From: Temnopleurus reevesii
Lineage: Eukaryota > Echinodermata > Echinoidea > Temnopleuroida > Temnopleuridae
Assembly: GCA_036244855.1 (NCBI GenBank)
Contig: BQKZ01000121.1
Coordinates: 175,761 to 205,802, forward strand
DNA: 30,042 nt
Direction: 5' to 3'
Shown here piece after piece: positions 29,204-30,042 of this stretch. Both the position numbers and the translations under genes were made by a program. Under the pieces are notes generated by a model. That model was not told the DNA's origin, searched no databases, and saw only the letters and a program-made list of their open reading frames with translations. Every line of letters starts with the position of its first letter. Position 1 is the stretch's first letter.

Positions 29204-30042
29204 CTGGAAGAGCAGAAAAGAAAACAAGATTAAAATCAGTCAAGATCAACTAAAGGTAGGAAATCACTGGCATCAATAACAGTGCTGTCAACATTTATAC
29301 GTTGAGAGAGAGATTCGCTCATTACGGTCATTTTCATTCTGACAATGTTGTTCCGTTTGTAAGCATTTCTATTGACGTCACTCATTTTTCTCAAGAAATA
29401 TTAAGATTAGCCTATGAGAAGCACCCTCTCGGCTGTTTCCCAATCTTGACAAACTTGAAATACTCTTCTTAAGTATCATGTCATGAAATTCCTTCAAATG
29501 TTGTTATAATGATGTATATTCTCCCTACAAGCCAATATCTTAGAATCTAATTCTAATGTAGTTCAAACCGATGGGATTCAATAGTTCTCTCGCACATTTG
29601 GGCTACTCATGCTTCGCATATCTGGTAGCCCTAAGTACATAAGTATCCATGACCTGTATGGCAGAACAAATATCGGCAAAACAAATAACGACAGAATACT
29701 CTCCTGATTTTAGGACCAGCTCAAAGAGGCTTTATTCATCTCTTTGAATAGTCTCCACAATTTCAGTCAGAGAATATAGAATAATTTTTTCATGACACTG
29801 TAGCGAGTATTTCAAAATCCTGTCTAAACCTGTGTAAAAGTGCATCTCAATTCTCGCAACCGACAATACCCGATATTAAACGATATCTCACAATATCATC
29901 AATATTAATCCGTTACAGATGACTAGGGAACCTCCGGTTTGGGAAGCTAATACACGTGCCATGGCTATCCTTTTGGATAATTGCCCATTTTTCTTCTTTT
30001 AGCACTATCAAAGGTACTTGGTACTGTATAAAAGAAACAAAC
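29204..30042 (-). other. Intron upstream of E1 (partial)
   Basis: No exon, element or tandem repeat recognised in these 839 bases. The previous exon, encoding the N-terminal part of the laminin IV domain, lies beyond the window. Confidence 0.6.

Overview
The window is animal nuclear DNA. Minus-strand splice sites of standard type (introns GT...AG) join about 3.6 kb of coding exons spread over 29 kb. The exons encode a central piece of one large extracellular protein, recognisable as perlecan (basement-membrane heparan sulfate proteoglycan core protein, HSPG2; worm UNC-52, fly Trol). The end of a laminin IV domain leads into laminin-type EGF (LE) modules and then a long run of immunoglobulin (I-set) modules, which is the perlecan domain III to domain IV junction. 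Intron size, many small palindromic elements, tRNA-derived SINEs, trinucleotide tracts and apparent haplotype duplications suggest a marine deuterostome, most likely an echinoderm such as a sea urchin. The species is an inference. The window holds neither the start nor the end of the gene.

Layout in transcription order (right to left), with exons numbered locally. E1-E3 (29203-26883) are the C-terminal part of a laminin IV domain. E4-E8 (26176-22594) are LE modules. E9-E27 (21629-213) are eleven Ig modules. Ig-a, b, e, f, g, h and j are each split over two exons by a phase-0 intron. Ig-c, d and i are single exons. Ig-k is split by a phase-2 intron. Every Ig module is bounded by phase-1 introns, so whole modules can be gained or lost in frame. 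E17, the first half of Ig-f, is not visible and probably lies in the 657-base run of n at 11327-11983. E21, the first half of Ig-h, is cut by a single n at 7635.

The strongest pattern beyond the gene is that many exons have local, partial, mostly broken copies in the adjacent introns: E3, E7, E11, E12, E14, E15, E16, E18, E20/E22, E23, E25 and E27. Most copies sit on the acceptor side and keep the exon's first part plus flanking intron. Several are interleaved with CAT/GAT, CCT or GAA tracts. All four isolated n characters fall inside such duplications, so some copies may be assembly products. Others carry clear age marks: stop codons, lost splice sites, a hAT-like insertion with a perfect 8-bp target duplication, or silent-only divergence.

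The introns also hold a family of small inverted-repeat elements starting AGGGGGTGTTGTTC (eight whole or partial copies), at least five other palindromic elements, two tRNA-derived SINEs plus fragments, a frameshifted LINE reverse-transcriptase remnant, a 31-bp tandem repeat beside the gap, and a 91-nt hairpin of microRNA-precursor size. I found no bacterial gene, CRISPR array, rRNA or credible stand-alone tRNA, and no wholly new system. The exon-copy landscape is the part most worth following up.
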